Position numbers and translations under genes: made by a program
Notes under the pieces: model-generated
Seen by the model: only the letters and a program-made list of their open reading frames with translations
Databases searched by the model: none
Told to the model about the DNA's origin: nothing
Shown here: in pieces, positions 43,619-51,761 of the stretch
Layout: every line of letters begins with the position of its first letter
How positions within the stretch are numbered: the stretch's first letter is position 1
NCBI GenBank assembly: GCA_963837325.1
Contig: CAWIMV010000001.1
Coordinates: forward strand, 186,001 to 250,000
DNA length: 64,000 nucleotides
Direction: 5' to 3'
Source of the DNA: CAVQKZ01 sp963837325
Lineage (GTDB): Bacteria > Actinomycetota > Actinomycetes > Mycobacteriales > Jatrophihabitantaceae

Positions 43619-44155
43619 TTAGTCGGTTCCCACAGCGGTCCGGGCATGAGCCGCCGCCAGCTCGACGTAGTGCCGCCAGGAGCCGTCGATCAGCGCCACT
43701 TCGCCCTCGGATACCGGCCGTTTCACCGCGGCCGGGGCACCGGCGACGAGCGAGTGCGCCGGCAACTCGGCGTTTTGGCGCACCACACTGCCGGCGGCCA
43801 GAATCGAGCCCCGGCCGATCCGCGCGCCGTTGAGGACCACGGCACCCATGCCGATGATGCAGTCGTCCTCGACTACGGCACCGTGCACGACCGCACCGTG
43901 CCCGACCGTCACCCGGTCGCCGATCTCGGCCGGGAACCCCGGGTCGGCATGCACGATCACGCCGTCCTGCAGGTTCGTCCCGGCACCGATGACGACTGGC
44001 GCCGCGTCGGCCCGCACGACGGCGCCGTACCAGACACTCGCCCGCGGTCCCAGAGTCACCTGACCGACCACGGTGCTGCCGACCAGCGTGACGGCGTCGG
44101 CCGCGATCGTCGGCCGGTGCTCGCCGAACGGCAGCACCAGCCCCGCGGCGGTCAC
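43619..44155 (-). CDS. Gamma-carbonic-anhydrase-family hexapeptide protein
   Basis: A 178-aa left-handed beta-helix protein (YrdA/PaaY type). Hexapeptide repeats run from about residue 20 to 130. The three zinc histidines of gamma-carbonic anhydrases are present (about His 69, 86 and 91: VIVHADPG, TVGHGAVVHG). PaaY homologues in catabolic operons act as thioesterases or carbonic anhydrases; either is possible here, and a thioesterase would suit the CoA enzymes of this cluster. The GTG start at 44155 overlaps the stop of the upstream oxidase (GTGA); a longer frame to 44254 lies inside that gene and is rejected. Confidence 0.82.
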   Translation of the reverse strand: MTAAGLVLPFGEHRPTIAADAVTLVGSTVVGQVTLGPRASVWYGAVVRADAAPVVIGAGTNLQDGVIVHADPGFPAEIGDRVTVGHGAVVHGAVVEDDCIIGMGAVVLNGARIGRGSILAAGSVVRQNAELPAHSLVAGAPAAVKRPVSEGEVALIDGSWRHYVELAAAHARTAVGTD

Positions 44156-45513
44156 AGCGCCTTGCCCGGGTTGAGAATGCCGAGCGGGTCGAAGGCCGCC
44201 TTCACGGCGCGGTGAGCACGGTAGGTCGCCTCGTCGAACTGCCCGGCCAGCCAACTTCGTTTCAGCGAGCCGATGCCGTGCTCGCCGCTGATGGTGCCGT
44301 CGAGCTGCAGCGCGAGGCGGCAGATCTCGTCGGCCGCCGCCAGCGCCGCGTCCGAGGCGACCAGGTCGCCGCGCGGCAGGATGATCGCCGGGTGCATGTT
44401 GCCGTCACCGGCGTGCCCGACGGTTGCAATCGTGAGGTCGAACTTCATGGCCACCTTCTGGATGCCGTCGAGGAGTTCGGGCAGCCGGCTGCGCGGCACC
44501 CCGACGTCCTCGGTCAGGACGCGCCCTTTCGCTTCCGCCGCTTGGTAGTGCAGGCGCCGGGCGTGCAGGAGCAACTGAGCTTCGGTCGGGTCTGAAGTGC
44601 CGAACGCGAGATCGGCTCCCGCACCCTCGCACACTGCCACCATCGCCGCGACCTGTTCGGCGGCGTCGTCGGCGTCGGCCTGTCCGATCAGCAGTGCGGC
44701 CGCGGTTCGGTCCAACCCGGACGGCTGCAGGTCTTCGACGATGTTGATGCTGACCGCGTCCATCAGTTCGAGGAGGCTGGGCGCGAGGCCGGCGCGAGTG
44801 ATTGTGGCGACCGCGGCGCCGGCGGCGGCGACGGACGGGAACGTCGCGACGAAGGTGGCCGGATTTGTTGCCCGGCGCGGCCGGAGGCGCACGGTCGCTT
44901 CGGTGATGATGCCGAGGGTGCCTTCGGATCCGACGAACAGGCCGGTCAGGTCATAGCCGACGACGTTCTTGACCGTCCGCGCGCCGGTGCGGATGACCTG
45001 CCCGTCGGCGAGCACGACCTGCAGCGCCAGCACCGCGTCGCGGGTGACGCCGTACTTGAGGCAGCGGAACCCGCCTGCGTTGGTGGCCAGGTTCCCGCCG
45101 ATGGTGGACGTTGCCAGGCTCGACGGATCCGGCGCGTAGAACAGCCCTTCGGCCGCAGCCGCGCGATCGAGGTCGGCATTGACCACTCCCGGCTCGACGA
45201 CCGCCTGCAGGTCGTCGGCCAGGACAGCCTTGATCGCATTCATCCGCTCGAGCGAGAGCACCAGGCAGCCGTCCTCGGCCGAGGCGCCGCCGGAGAGGCC
45301 GGTACCGGCGCCGCGCGGCACCACGGCAACCCGGTGCGCCGACGCCCACTGCATCGCGATCACAACGTCGTCGACGGTTCCGGCGCGGACCACTGCGCAG
45401 GGCCGGCCCGCCGCGGCGAAGTCGGCGGCGTCGCGGCAGTAGCGGTCCATGCGATCGACGTCGGTGATCACAGCCTGCTCGCCCAAAGCGTCCTGCAGGC
45501 TGCCCAGGGTCAC
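44152..45513 (-). CDS. FAD-linked 2-hydroxyacid oxidase/dehydrogenase (GlcD/D-lactate dehydrogenase type)
   Basis: A 453-aa FAD-binding PCMH-type oxidoreductase. The FAD site is seen in VVPRGAGTGLSGGA and STIGGNLATNAGGFRCLKYG. The C-terminal FAD-oxidase domain includes HAGDGNMHPAI and SGEHGIGSLKRSW, which carry the His and Arg of the active site. This group oxidises glycolate, D-lactate or other 2-hydroxyacids to 2-oxoacids with a quinone or cytochrome acceptor. No GlcE/GlcF partners are present, so it is probably self-sufficient. It overlaps both neighbours and is transcribed with the GntR regulator. Confidence 0.9.
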   Translation of the reverse strand: MTLGSLQDALGEQAVITDVDRMDRYCRDAADFAAAGRPCAVVRAGTVDDVVIAMQWASAHRVAVVPRGAGTGLSGGASAEDGCLVLSLERMNAIKAVLADDLQAVVEPGVVNADLDRAAAAEGLFYAPDPSSLATSTIGGNLATNAGGFRCLKYGVTRDAVLALQVVLADGQVIRTGARTVKNVVGYDLTGLFVGSEGTLGIITEATVRLRPRRATNPATFVATFPSVAAAGAAVATITRAGLAPSLLELMDAVSINIVEDLQPSGLDRTAAALLIGQADADDAAEQVAAMVAVCEGAGADLAFGTSDPTEAQLLLHARRLHYQAAEAKGRVLTEDVGVPRSRLPELLDGIQKVAMKFDLTIATVGHAGDGNMHPAIILPRGDLVASDAALAAADEICRLALQLDGTISGEHGIGSLKRSWLAGQFDEATYRAHRAVKAAFDPLGILNPGKAL

Positions 45514-46247
45514 GAACTGCCCTCGGCGCGCGGGTGCCGGGTGAACGAGCGCTCGCCGTGCGCGGCAAGCTCGTCGACCACGGCCTGGGGATCACCCGCT
45601 TCGATGACGTCGAGCAGCACCTGGTGACGTTCCACGTGTTCGGCCAGGTCCTCGTAGTAGTGCTCCCGCACGAACAGGTTCATCGCCATGCAGATCACGA
45701 GCTGGCCGTGCAACGAGCGATAGATCTCTTCCACCCGACGCATGCCGGCCAGGCCGACGATGGCGGCGTGAAAGGCGTAGCCCCGTTCGACGAGTTCGCC
45801 GCGGTTCTGGGCCTGCGCCGACGCGCGCATCGCGGCCAGGGCGGTGCGGCACCGGTCCAAGCGCTGCGGTTCGGTGACCGGCACGCCGTGCTCGACCGCG
45901 AGCCGTTCCAGCGTCGAGCGGAGCAGGAGGATCTCCTGCACGTCTTCGGCGGCCAACGAGATGACGGCCGCGCCGCGGCGCGGCGTGCGCACCACGAGCC
46001 CGTCCTGCTGCAGGAGCAGAATTGCCTCTCGCAACGGGGGGCGACTGATGCCGAGGATCTCGGTCATCCGCTCCTCGTGCAGCCGCTCGCCGGGACGTAG
46101 TTCGCCGGAAAGGATCATGCGCCGCAGCTCGCCTGCGGCCAGCTCGACCAGGCTGGGCTGGTGGGTCAGTCGGCCGGTGCGCCTTGGCTCGACTCGGGCC
46201 ACGTCGGCTGGAGGCGGGTCGGCCGGCTGGGATTGAACCTCGCTCAC
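45510..46247 (-). CDS. GntR-family regulator (FadR subfamily, FCD domain)
   Basis: A 245-aa regulator. The winged HTH is near residues 30-85 (GELRPGERLHEERMTEILGISRPPLREAILLLQQDGLVV). The all-helical FCD effector domain (EDVQEILLLRSTLERLAVEHG onward) has the Arg, Asp and His residues that bind carboxylate ligands through a metal. The GTG at 46247 is chosen for its SD AGGAGGGG two bases upstream; the longer frame to 46307 starts in promoter DNA. FadR-type regulators bind TTGTnnACAA-like palindromes, found at 46336 and 43594. It heads a minus-strand operon with the FAD oxidase and gamma-CA protein and most likely represses the whole island until an organic or sugar acid is present. Confidence 0.9.
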   Translation of the reverse strand: MSEVQSQPADPPPADVARVEPRRTGRLTHQPSLVELAAGELRRMILSGELRPGERLHEERMTEILGISRPPLREAILLLQQDGLVVRTPRRGAAVISLAAEDVQEILLLRSTLERLAVEHGVPVTEPQRLDRCRTALAAMRASAQAQNRGELVERGYAFHAAIVGLAGMRRVEEIYRSLHGQLVICMAMNLFVREHYYEDLAEHVERHQVLLDVIEAGDPQAVVDELAAHGERSFTRHPRAEGSS

Positions 46248-46276
46248 AACCCCTCCTATCACTGTGTCCGCGGCGA

Positions 46277-46286
46277 ATGTGGACAA
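46277..46286. promoter_or_regulatory. Imperfect GntR operator near its own start
   Basis: ATGTGGACAA (reverse TTGTCCACAT) differs from the TTGTCTACAA palindrome at two positions, one of them central. It lies about 30 bp upstream of the GntR start codon, a place suited to autoregulation. Confidence 0.4.
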
Positions 46287-46335
46287 CTCACCTGAAATAT
46301 GGTGCAAAGTGGAGCTTGCCTCGTGATGCAGTCTG

Positions 46336-46345
46336 TTGTAGACAA
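46336..46345. promoter_or_regulatory. GntR operator TTGTAGACAA in the divergent promoter region
   Basis: This 10-bp near-perfect palindrome is the exact reverse complement of the site at 43594-43603. It lies between the divergent GntR and dehydrogenase genes, 41 bp before the TTG start of the 9.3 kb operon, overlapping a possible -10 (GACAAT, 46341-46346). Confidence 0.65.
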
Positions 46346-46386
46346 TAGTGCATTCCGTTCATCTTGCTAGGTCCGGAGGTAGCGCG

Positions 46387-47262
46387 TTGCCGAACGAAGC
46401 GCAGCGACGAGTCGGCATCGTCGGCCTCGGCAACCTCGGCGCGGCGATGGCTACCGCACTGTGCGACGCGGGGTGGCAGGTACGGGGCTACGACCGCGAA
46501 CCGGGCCGTGCGGCGCAGGTGCACCCGGAACTGCACGCCGTCGAGAACCCGATCCAGCTCGCGGACTGCACGGTCATCGCGCTCGTGGTACCCGATGACG
46601 CGACGGTCGACGAGGTGCTGCTGGGGTCGGGCCTGCTCGACCGGGCCGCCGCCGATCCGGCTGATGAGCGACTGGTTGCCATACACAGCACAATTCTGCC
46701 GACGACCGCCGTCCGCATCGGTAAGCGCGCCGAACAGATGGGCGTCGCGCTGGTCGACGCGCCGGTCTCGGGCGGCGCCGAACGTGCGCGGGCCGGGACG
46801 CTCACCGCGTTGGTCGGCGGCACTGACAAGGCGGTACGCAACGGGGCCGACTACTTCGATGCCATCTCCTCGACGGTCGTTCACATCGGCGCGCTCGGTA
46901 GCGCGGCCGCCGCGAAACTCGGCAACCAGCTGATGATGTTCGCGGCGCTGGCCAGCACGTACGAGGCGCTCGAACTCGGTGCGGCGTACGGCGCCTCGGC
47001 CGAGAAGGTGCTCGAGGCATCGCGGACGAGCACCGGCGACTCGTGGGTCGCCCGCGAGTGGGGGTTCTTCGACCGGACGGCCGAGGACTACGACCGCAGC
47101 GCGGTGCCGCTGCGCAACCGCCCGTGGAGCAAAGATCTCTGGGACGTGGTCGCGGCTGCACGCGAGTCCGACCTGAACCTGCCGGTCGCCGGCCTGCTGG
47201 CCCAACTGCTGCCCGAGCGGGTCGAAGCGCACGCGGCCCAGGCTCGCGAGGCGCGCTCATGA
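46387..47262 (+). CDS. NAD(P)-dependent beta-hydroxyacid dehydrogenase (HIBADH/tartronate-semialdehyde-reductase family)
   Basis: A 291-aa 3-hydroxyisobutyrate-dehydrogenase-like protein. Rossmann motif VGIVGLGNLGAAM opens the protein; substrate loop DAPVSGGAERARAGTLTALVGG follows; the catalytic Lys is in AAAAKLGNQLMM. The TTG start at 46387 is favoured by a strong GGAGGT six bases upstream; an in-frame ATG at 46348 has no SD and would lie at the operator. The family oxidises 3-hydroxyacids or reduces semialdehydes; the specific substrate is unknown. It is the first gene of the long operon controlled by the GntR operator, and its stop overlaps the permease start. Confidence 0.87.
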   Translation: MPNEAQRRVGIVGLGNLGAAMATALCDAGWQVRGYDREPGRAAQVHPELHAVENPIQLADCTVIALVVPDDATVDEVLLGSGLLDRAAADPADERLVAIHSTILPTTAVRIGKRAEQMGVALVDAPVSGGAERARAGTLTALVGGTDKAVRNGADYFDAISSTVVHIGALGSAAAAKLGNQLMMFAALASTYEALELGAAYGASAEKVLEASRTSTGDSWVAREWGFFDRTAEDYDRSAVPLRNRPWSKDLWDVVAAARESDLNLPVAGLLAQLLPERVEAHAAQAREARS

Positions 47263-48176
47263 CCGCCGCGGCCGCGGTATCGCACCGACCGCGCCGGTCG
47301 CGCCGGGACGGGCGCGCCGCGCTGGTGTTCCTCAGCCCGTGGCTGCTGGGTCTGGCCGTCATCACGATCGGCCCGATGATCGCGTCGCTGTATCTGTCGT
47401 TCACGCAGTACGACCTGCTGACCGCACCGACGTGGACCGGGACCAAGAACTTCCGCAACCTGTTCGACGATCCGCGGTTCTGGACGTCGGTGCGGGTGAC
47501 ACTGCGCTATGTGTGCATCTCGGTGCCACTCGTCCTGGTGGTCTCGTTGGCGCTCGCGATGTTCCTCAACCGCGCCATCCGATTCCTGTCCCTGTACCGG
47601 GTCCTCTTCTACGTCCCGTCCCTGCTCGGCAGCAGTGTGGCGGTCGCCTACCTCTGGCGTCAGGTGTTCGGCGGCGAGGGTCTGCTGAACAAGGCGCTCG
47701 ACGTGGTCGGCATCCACCACGGCAGCTGGCTCGGCGATCCGTCGACGTCGCTGTACACCCTGATCAGCCTGAATGTCTGGGCGTTCGGCAGCACAATGGT
47801 GATCTTCCTCGCCGGTCTGCGGCAGATCCCGGCCAACCTGTACGAGGCTGCGGCGGTCGACGGCGCCACGGCCTGGCGCCGGTTCTGGCACATCACCCTG
47901 CCGGGACTCTCGCCGCTGATCTTCTTCTCGCTGCTGCTGAACACCGTGCACTCCTTCCAGTCGTTCACCAGTGCGTACGTCGTCAGCGGCGGTAACGGGG
48001 GACCGGCGGACTCGACCCTGCTCTACACGCTCTACCTGTACCAAAAGGGGTTCGTCGACTTCCGCATGGGTTATGCCGCCGCGATGGCATGGCTGCTGCT
48101 CGCCGCGCTGGGCGTCTTCACCGCAATCCTCTTCGCCACCGGTCGGTTCTGGGTCCACTACGGGGACGAGGCCTGA
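47259..48176 (+). CDS. Carbohydrate-type ABC importer permease 1
   Basis: A 305-aa MalF-type (CUT1) permease with six membrane helices and EAA loop YEAAAVDGATAWRRFWHITLP. ATG 47259 overlaps the dehydrogenase stop (ATGA). It is paired with the following permease and a binding lipoprotein. Presence in the sugar-acid operon implies that the imported compound is what the operon degrades. Confidence 0.92.
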   Translation: MTAAAAVSHRPRRSRRDGRAALVFLSPWLLGLAVITIGPMIASLYLSFTQYDLLTAPTWTGTKNFRNLFDDPRFWTSVRVTLRYVCISVPLVLVVSLALAMFLNRAIRFLSLYRVLFYVPSLLGSSVAVAYLWRQVFGGEGLLNKALDVVGIHHGSWLGDPSTSLYTLISLNVWAFGSTMVIFLAGLRQIPANLYEAAAVDGATAWRRFWHITLPGLSPLIFFSLLLNTVHSFQSFTSAYVVSGGNGGPADSTLLYTLYLYQKGFVDFRMGYAAAMAWLLLAALGVFTAILFATGRFWVHYGDEA

Positions 48177-48178
48177 GC

Positions 48179-49105
48179 ATGGTCATCCACGCCGAAGCAC
48201 CGGTCGAAGAGCGGCCACCGGGCCGCGGGCGCCGGACGTCGCTGCTGCCGATCCCGTCGATGATGCGGCCGACGCGCAACGTGATCGTCAAGTCGCTCGC
48301 CCGCCATTGCGTCACGATCGCGATCCTGGTCGCGATTCTCTATCCGATCGTCTGGATGGTCGCCGCCTCACTGCGGCCGAACCACGAGGTGCTCGGCCGG
48401 TTGGGCATTCTGGGCAAGGTCTCGTTGCAGAACTACCGCGACGGCTGGGAAGCAAATTCGTCGCTGCATTTCTCGACGTTCTTCATCAACTCGTTCACCG
48501 TCGCGGCGCTCGCCGTGATCGGCAACATCTTCGCCTGCACGCTGGCGGCGTACGCGTTCGCCCGGCTGGAGTTTCGATTCAAGAAGGTGCTGTTCGCGAT
48601 CCTGCTGGCGACGCTGCTGCTGCCGTACCAGGTGACGCTGGTGCCGCAGTACATCCTGTTCAGCAAGCTGCACTGGGTGAACACCTACATTCCCCTTGTG
48701 CTGCCGCGGTTCCTGGGCACCGACGCGTTCTTCGTGTTCCTCAACGTGCAGTTCATCCGTTCCCTGCCGAAGGACGTCGACGAAGCGGCGCGCATCGACG
48801 GGTGCGGCCACTGGGGCATCTTCCGGCGCATCATCCTGCCGCTGTCCCTGCCGGCCATCGGTGCGACCGCGATGTTCACGTTCATCAACTCGTGGAACGA
48901 CTTCCTCGGCCCACTGCTCTACCTGAGCAAGCCCGATCTCTACACCGTCCCATTGGGGCTCAACCTGTTCGTCGACTCGACCGGCCAGTCGGCGGTGGGG
49001 TCGTTGTTCGCGATGGCGTCGCTGTCCCTCGTTCCGCTCATCGCCTTCTATCTGGCCTCCCAGAAGTTGCTCGTCGAGGGAATCGCCACCACCGGAATCA
49101 AGTAG
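48179..49105 (+). CDS. Carbohydrate-type ABC importer permease 2
   Basis: A 308-aa MalG-type permease: a cytoplasmic N-terminus of about 40 residues, six membrane helices and EAA loop DEAARIDGCGHWGIFRRIILP, ending in ATTGIK. It starts 2 bp after the previous stop. As in the 12-15 kb cluster, no ATPase gene accompanies it, so a shared MsiK-like ATPase is expected. Confidence 0.92.
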   Translation: MVIHAEAPVEERPPGRGRRTSLLPIPSMMRPTRNVIVKSLARHCVTIAILVAILYPIVWMVAASLRPNHEVLGRLGILGKVSLQNYRDGWEANSSLHFSTFFINSFTVAALAVIGNIFACTLAAYAFARLEFRFKKVLFAILLATLLLPYQVTLVPQYILFSKLHWVNTYIPLVLPRFLGTDAFFVFLNVQFIRSLPKDVDEAARIDGCGHWGIFRRIILPLSLPAIGATAMFTFINSWNDFLGPLLYLSKPDLYTVPLGLNLFVDSTGQSAVGSLFAMASLSLVPLIAFYLASQKLLVEGIATTGIK

Positions 49106-49177
49106 GTGTCATTACCGCGCTGACCCGAGCGGCGTCCCCCACCGAACGCGCCGCCGGCCCGATCAAGGAGAAGTGAG

Positions 49178-50533
49178 ATGCGAACACAACGAACCACCGG
49201 TTCAGGCCGGCCCCTGCGCCGGGCGCTGGGCGCGACCGCCGTGGTGGTCACGATGTCGGTGCTCGCCGCTTGCTCCGGCAGCAGCGGTGGCACGTCGTCG
49301 GACGACGGCAAGGGCAAGGTACAAGGCAGCATCACCTACTCCTGGTGGGGCGCGACCGCCCGCAACCAGAAGACCCAAGCCGTCGTCGACCTGTTCAAGA
49401 AGGCGCACCCGGGCGTGAAGGTGCAGACCGAGACGACGGATTTCACGACCTACTTCCAGAAGCGCAACGTGGAAGCCGCGGCGAAGAACCTGCCGTGCGT
49501 ACCGCAGATGCAGGCCCGCGAACTGAGCGAGTACACCTCGAGGCGCGCGCTTGCCCCGCTGGACAGCATGGTGTCCTCCGGCGCGATCGACGTCTCCGGT
49601 ATCCCGAAGAACGTGCTGGACACCGGCCGCGGCACTGACGGCAAGCTCTACATGATCCCGACCGGCGCGGCCTACGACGGGATCATGTACAACGACGGCC
49701 TGGTCAAGAAGGCGAAAGTCAGCGAGCCGACTGCACGGTGGACGTGGGACGACTGGTCGAAGTGGCTCATGCAGGCGAGCAAGAACCTGCCGCACGGCAT
49801 CTATGCGGCCAGCCTCGACGCCGGCGTCGCCGACGTGTTCATCTCCTACGTGCAGAGCCAGGGTCAGCAGCTGTTCGACAAGAAGGGCCAACTCGGCTTT
49901 GCGAAGCAGACGCTGATCGACTACTGGAACAGGTGGGAGGCCCTGCGCAAGGCTGGCGCCACGGTGCCCGCGTCACAGACGGCCGAACTGGGGACCACTG
50001 CGGCCCAGGACCAGACGTTCATCATGCAGGGCAAGGCGATGAGTTCCTCGACTCCGGGCAACTGGCTCGGCACCGGCCAGGCACTCGTCGACGCGCATGG
50101 CGGCGGCACGCTCAAGATGGCGACCCACCCGTGGGGCCCGAAGGGCATCGGCAACGTGCTGATCACGTCCGGGCTTTCCATCGCGGCGAACTGCGACAAC
50201 GTGCCCACGGCGGCGTCGTTCATCAACTTCTTCGCCAATGACCCCACCGGCGCGAAGGCGTTCGCGTCGGACAACGGCGCTGTCACGAAGACCAGCCTGC
50301 TACAAGCTCAGGAGAACGATCCGGCAACCAGCCCGGGCGTGAAGGCGTACCTGCAGGTCTACACGGCGATCGTGAAGGCGGGCGCACCGACCATCCTGTA
50401 CCCGCCCGGTTACACCAGCGTGTTCCAGGACGCGTTCTCGCGCGTCTACCAGCAGATCTCATTCGGCAAGGAGTCGGTGAAGTCCGGGGTCGATGACTTC
50501 TTCAAGCAGGCGAAGAGCGCCTTGCAGAAGTGA
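49178..50533 (+). CDS. Binding lipoprotein of the second sugar ABC importer
   Basis: A 451-aa family 1 solute-binding lipoprotein with lipobox SVLAAC (Cys 32) and a Gly/Ser-rich tether. The binding core begins GSITYSWWGATARNQKTQAVVDLFKKAHPGVKV. Segments QTFIMQGKAMSSSTPGNW and LITSGLSIAANCDN line the cleft. It follows the permeases after a 72-bp gap that shows nothing notable except the SD GGAGAAG. Gene order permease-permease-binding protein differs from the first importer cluster. The ligand is not predictable; the operon suggests a sugar acid or oligosaccharide containing one. Confidence 0.92.
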   Translation: MRTQRTTGSGRPLRRALGATAVVVTMSVLAACSGSSGGTSSDDGKGKVQGSITYSWWGATARNQKTQAVVDLFKKAHPGVKVQTETTDFTTYFQKRNVEAAAKNLPCVPQMQARELSEYTSRRALAPLDSMVSSGAIDVSGIPKNVLDTGRGTDGKLYMIPTGAAYDGIMYNDGLVKKAKVSEPTARWTWDDWSKWLMQASKNLPHGIYAASLDAGVADVFISYVQSQGQQLFDKKGQLGFAKQTLIDYWNRWEALRKAGATVPASQTAELGTTAAQDQTFIMQGKAMSSSTPGNWLGTGQALVDAHGGGTLKMATHPWGPKGIGNVLITSGLSIAANCDNVPTAASFINFFANDPTGAKAFASDNGAVTKTSLLQAQENDPATSPGVKAYLQVYTAIVKAGAPTILYPPGYTSVFQDAFSRVYQQISFGKESVKSGVDDFFKQAKSALQK

Positions 50534-50567
50534 GCGGCCGGTATTGCCACGAAGACAGGGAGCGGGC

Positions 50568-51761
50568 TTGAACGACAGTGCACTGGCCGGGATGCGCGTG
50601 CTCGACCTCACCCAGGTGATGGCGGGGCCGTTCTGCACCATGGTGCTGGCCGATCTCGGGGCCGACGTGGTGAAGGTCGAACTGCCCGGCGTCGGTGACC
50701 AGACCCGCCAGTCGTGGGGTCGCCCGGCGCCGGGAGCCGACAGCCCGGCTTTCTACGCACTCAACCGCAACAAGCGCAGCGTGGCACTGGACCTGCGTTC
50801 GCCCGAGGGCAAGCGGCACTTCTTCGAGCTGGCCGAGACGTGCGACGTCGTGGTGGAGAACTTCCGCCCCGGCGTCGCCCGTCGGCTCGGCGTCGACCAC
50901 GACGCCGTCGCGGCCGTGAATCCCGCGGTGATCTACGCCAGCATCTCGGGCTTCGGTCAAAACGGGCCGTACGCGCAACGCCCTGGCTACGACCTGATCG
51001 CGCAGGGCATGGCCGGCGCCATCAGCATCACCGGGGAGCCGGGAGGCGAACCGGTCAAGTGCGGGCTGCCGCTGGGAGATCTGGGCGCGGGACTGTTCGC
51101 CGCGGTCAGCATTCTGGCCGCGTACGCGCACCGGCAGCGGTCCGGGCAGGGTCAGTACGTGGAGACGAGTCTGTACGAAGCCGTGCTGGCTATGTCGGTG
51201 TGGGAGTCCACCGAGTACTGGGCCACCGGGCAGGTTCCCCAAAGGCTCGGCTCGGCCAACCGGATGTCTGCTCCCTACGAAGCGCTGCGGACCCGCGACG
51301 GCTATCTCACCGTGGGCGGGAACAACCAGGCGCTCTGGGAACGGCTGTGCGGGGCGCTGAACCGGCCCGACCTCGTCGCCGACGAGCGCTTCGCGGCGAA
51401 TGCCGACCGCATGGACAACCGCCTCGAGCTCGCGGCCGAGTTGGAGAAGACGCTGGTCACGCGCGACACGAATGCGTGGGTCGACGATCTGCTGGCGGCC
51501 GGCGTCCCGTGCGGGCCGATCCTCGACTACGCCCAGATCCTCGACGCCGACCCCCATGTCGCCGCCCGGCAGATGGTGCAGACGATCGAGCACCCGACCG
51601 CGGGGCCGCTGAAAGTGCTCGGTTCGCCGATGAAGCTGAGCGGCACGCCCGCCTCGTTGCGGCTACCGCCGCCGGGGCTCGGCGAGCACACCGAGCAGGT
51701 ACTGGCCGAGTGGCGCGCCCGACCCGCGACGGACGGCGACGGGTCGGCCCGCGATGGATGA
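50568..51761 (+). CDS. CaiB/BaiF-family (class III) CoA-transferase
   Basis: A 397-aa class III CoA-transferase. Family blocks GMRVLDLTQVMAGPFCTMVLADLGADVVKVE, FYALNRNKRSVALDL and VIYASISGFGQNGPY are present. The catalytic Asp is about residue 171 in CGLPLGDLGAGLFA. It would move CoA between two carboxylic acids, for example activating a hydroxy or oxo acid as its thioester. The TTG start at 50568 has AGGGAG five bases upstream and reproduces the usual N-terminal length; ATG 50592 would truncate the first strand. It overlaps the crotonase gene. A CoA-transferase inside a sugar-importer operon is unusual. Confidence 0.9.
   Translation: MNDSALAGMRVLDLTQVMAGPFCTMVLADLGADVVKVELPGVGDQTRQSWGRPAPGADSPAFYALNRNKRSVALDLRSPEGKRHFFELAETCDVVVENFRPGVARRLGVDHDAVAAVNPAVIYASISGFGQNGPYAQRPGYDLIAQGMAGAISITGEPGGEPVKCGLPLGDLGAGLFAAVSILAAYAHRQRSGQGQYVETSLYEAVLAMSVWESTEYWATGQVPQRLGSANRMSAPYEALRTRDGYLTVGGNNQALWERLCGALNRPDLVADERFAANADRMDNRLELAAELEKTLVTRDTNAWVDDLLAAGVPCGPILDYAQILDADPHVAARQMVQTIEHPTAGPLKVLGSPMKLSGTPASLRLPPPGLGEHTEQVLAEWRARPATDGDGSARDG

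Noticed and set aside
43619..44254. A longer version of the gamma-CA-like protein starting at 44254.
   Set aside because: The extra 33 residues fall inside the oxidase gene and are not family-like; GTG 44155 overlaps the oxidase stop in the same way as other gene pairs here.
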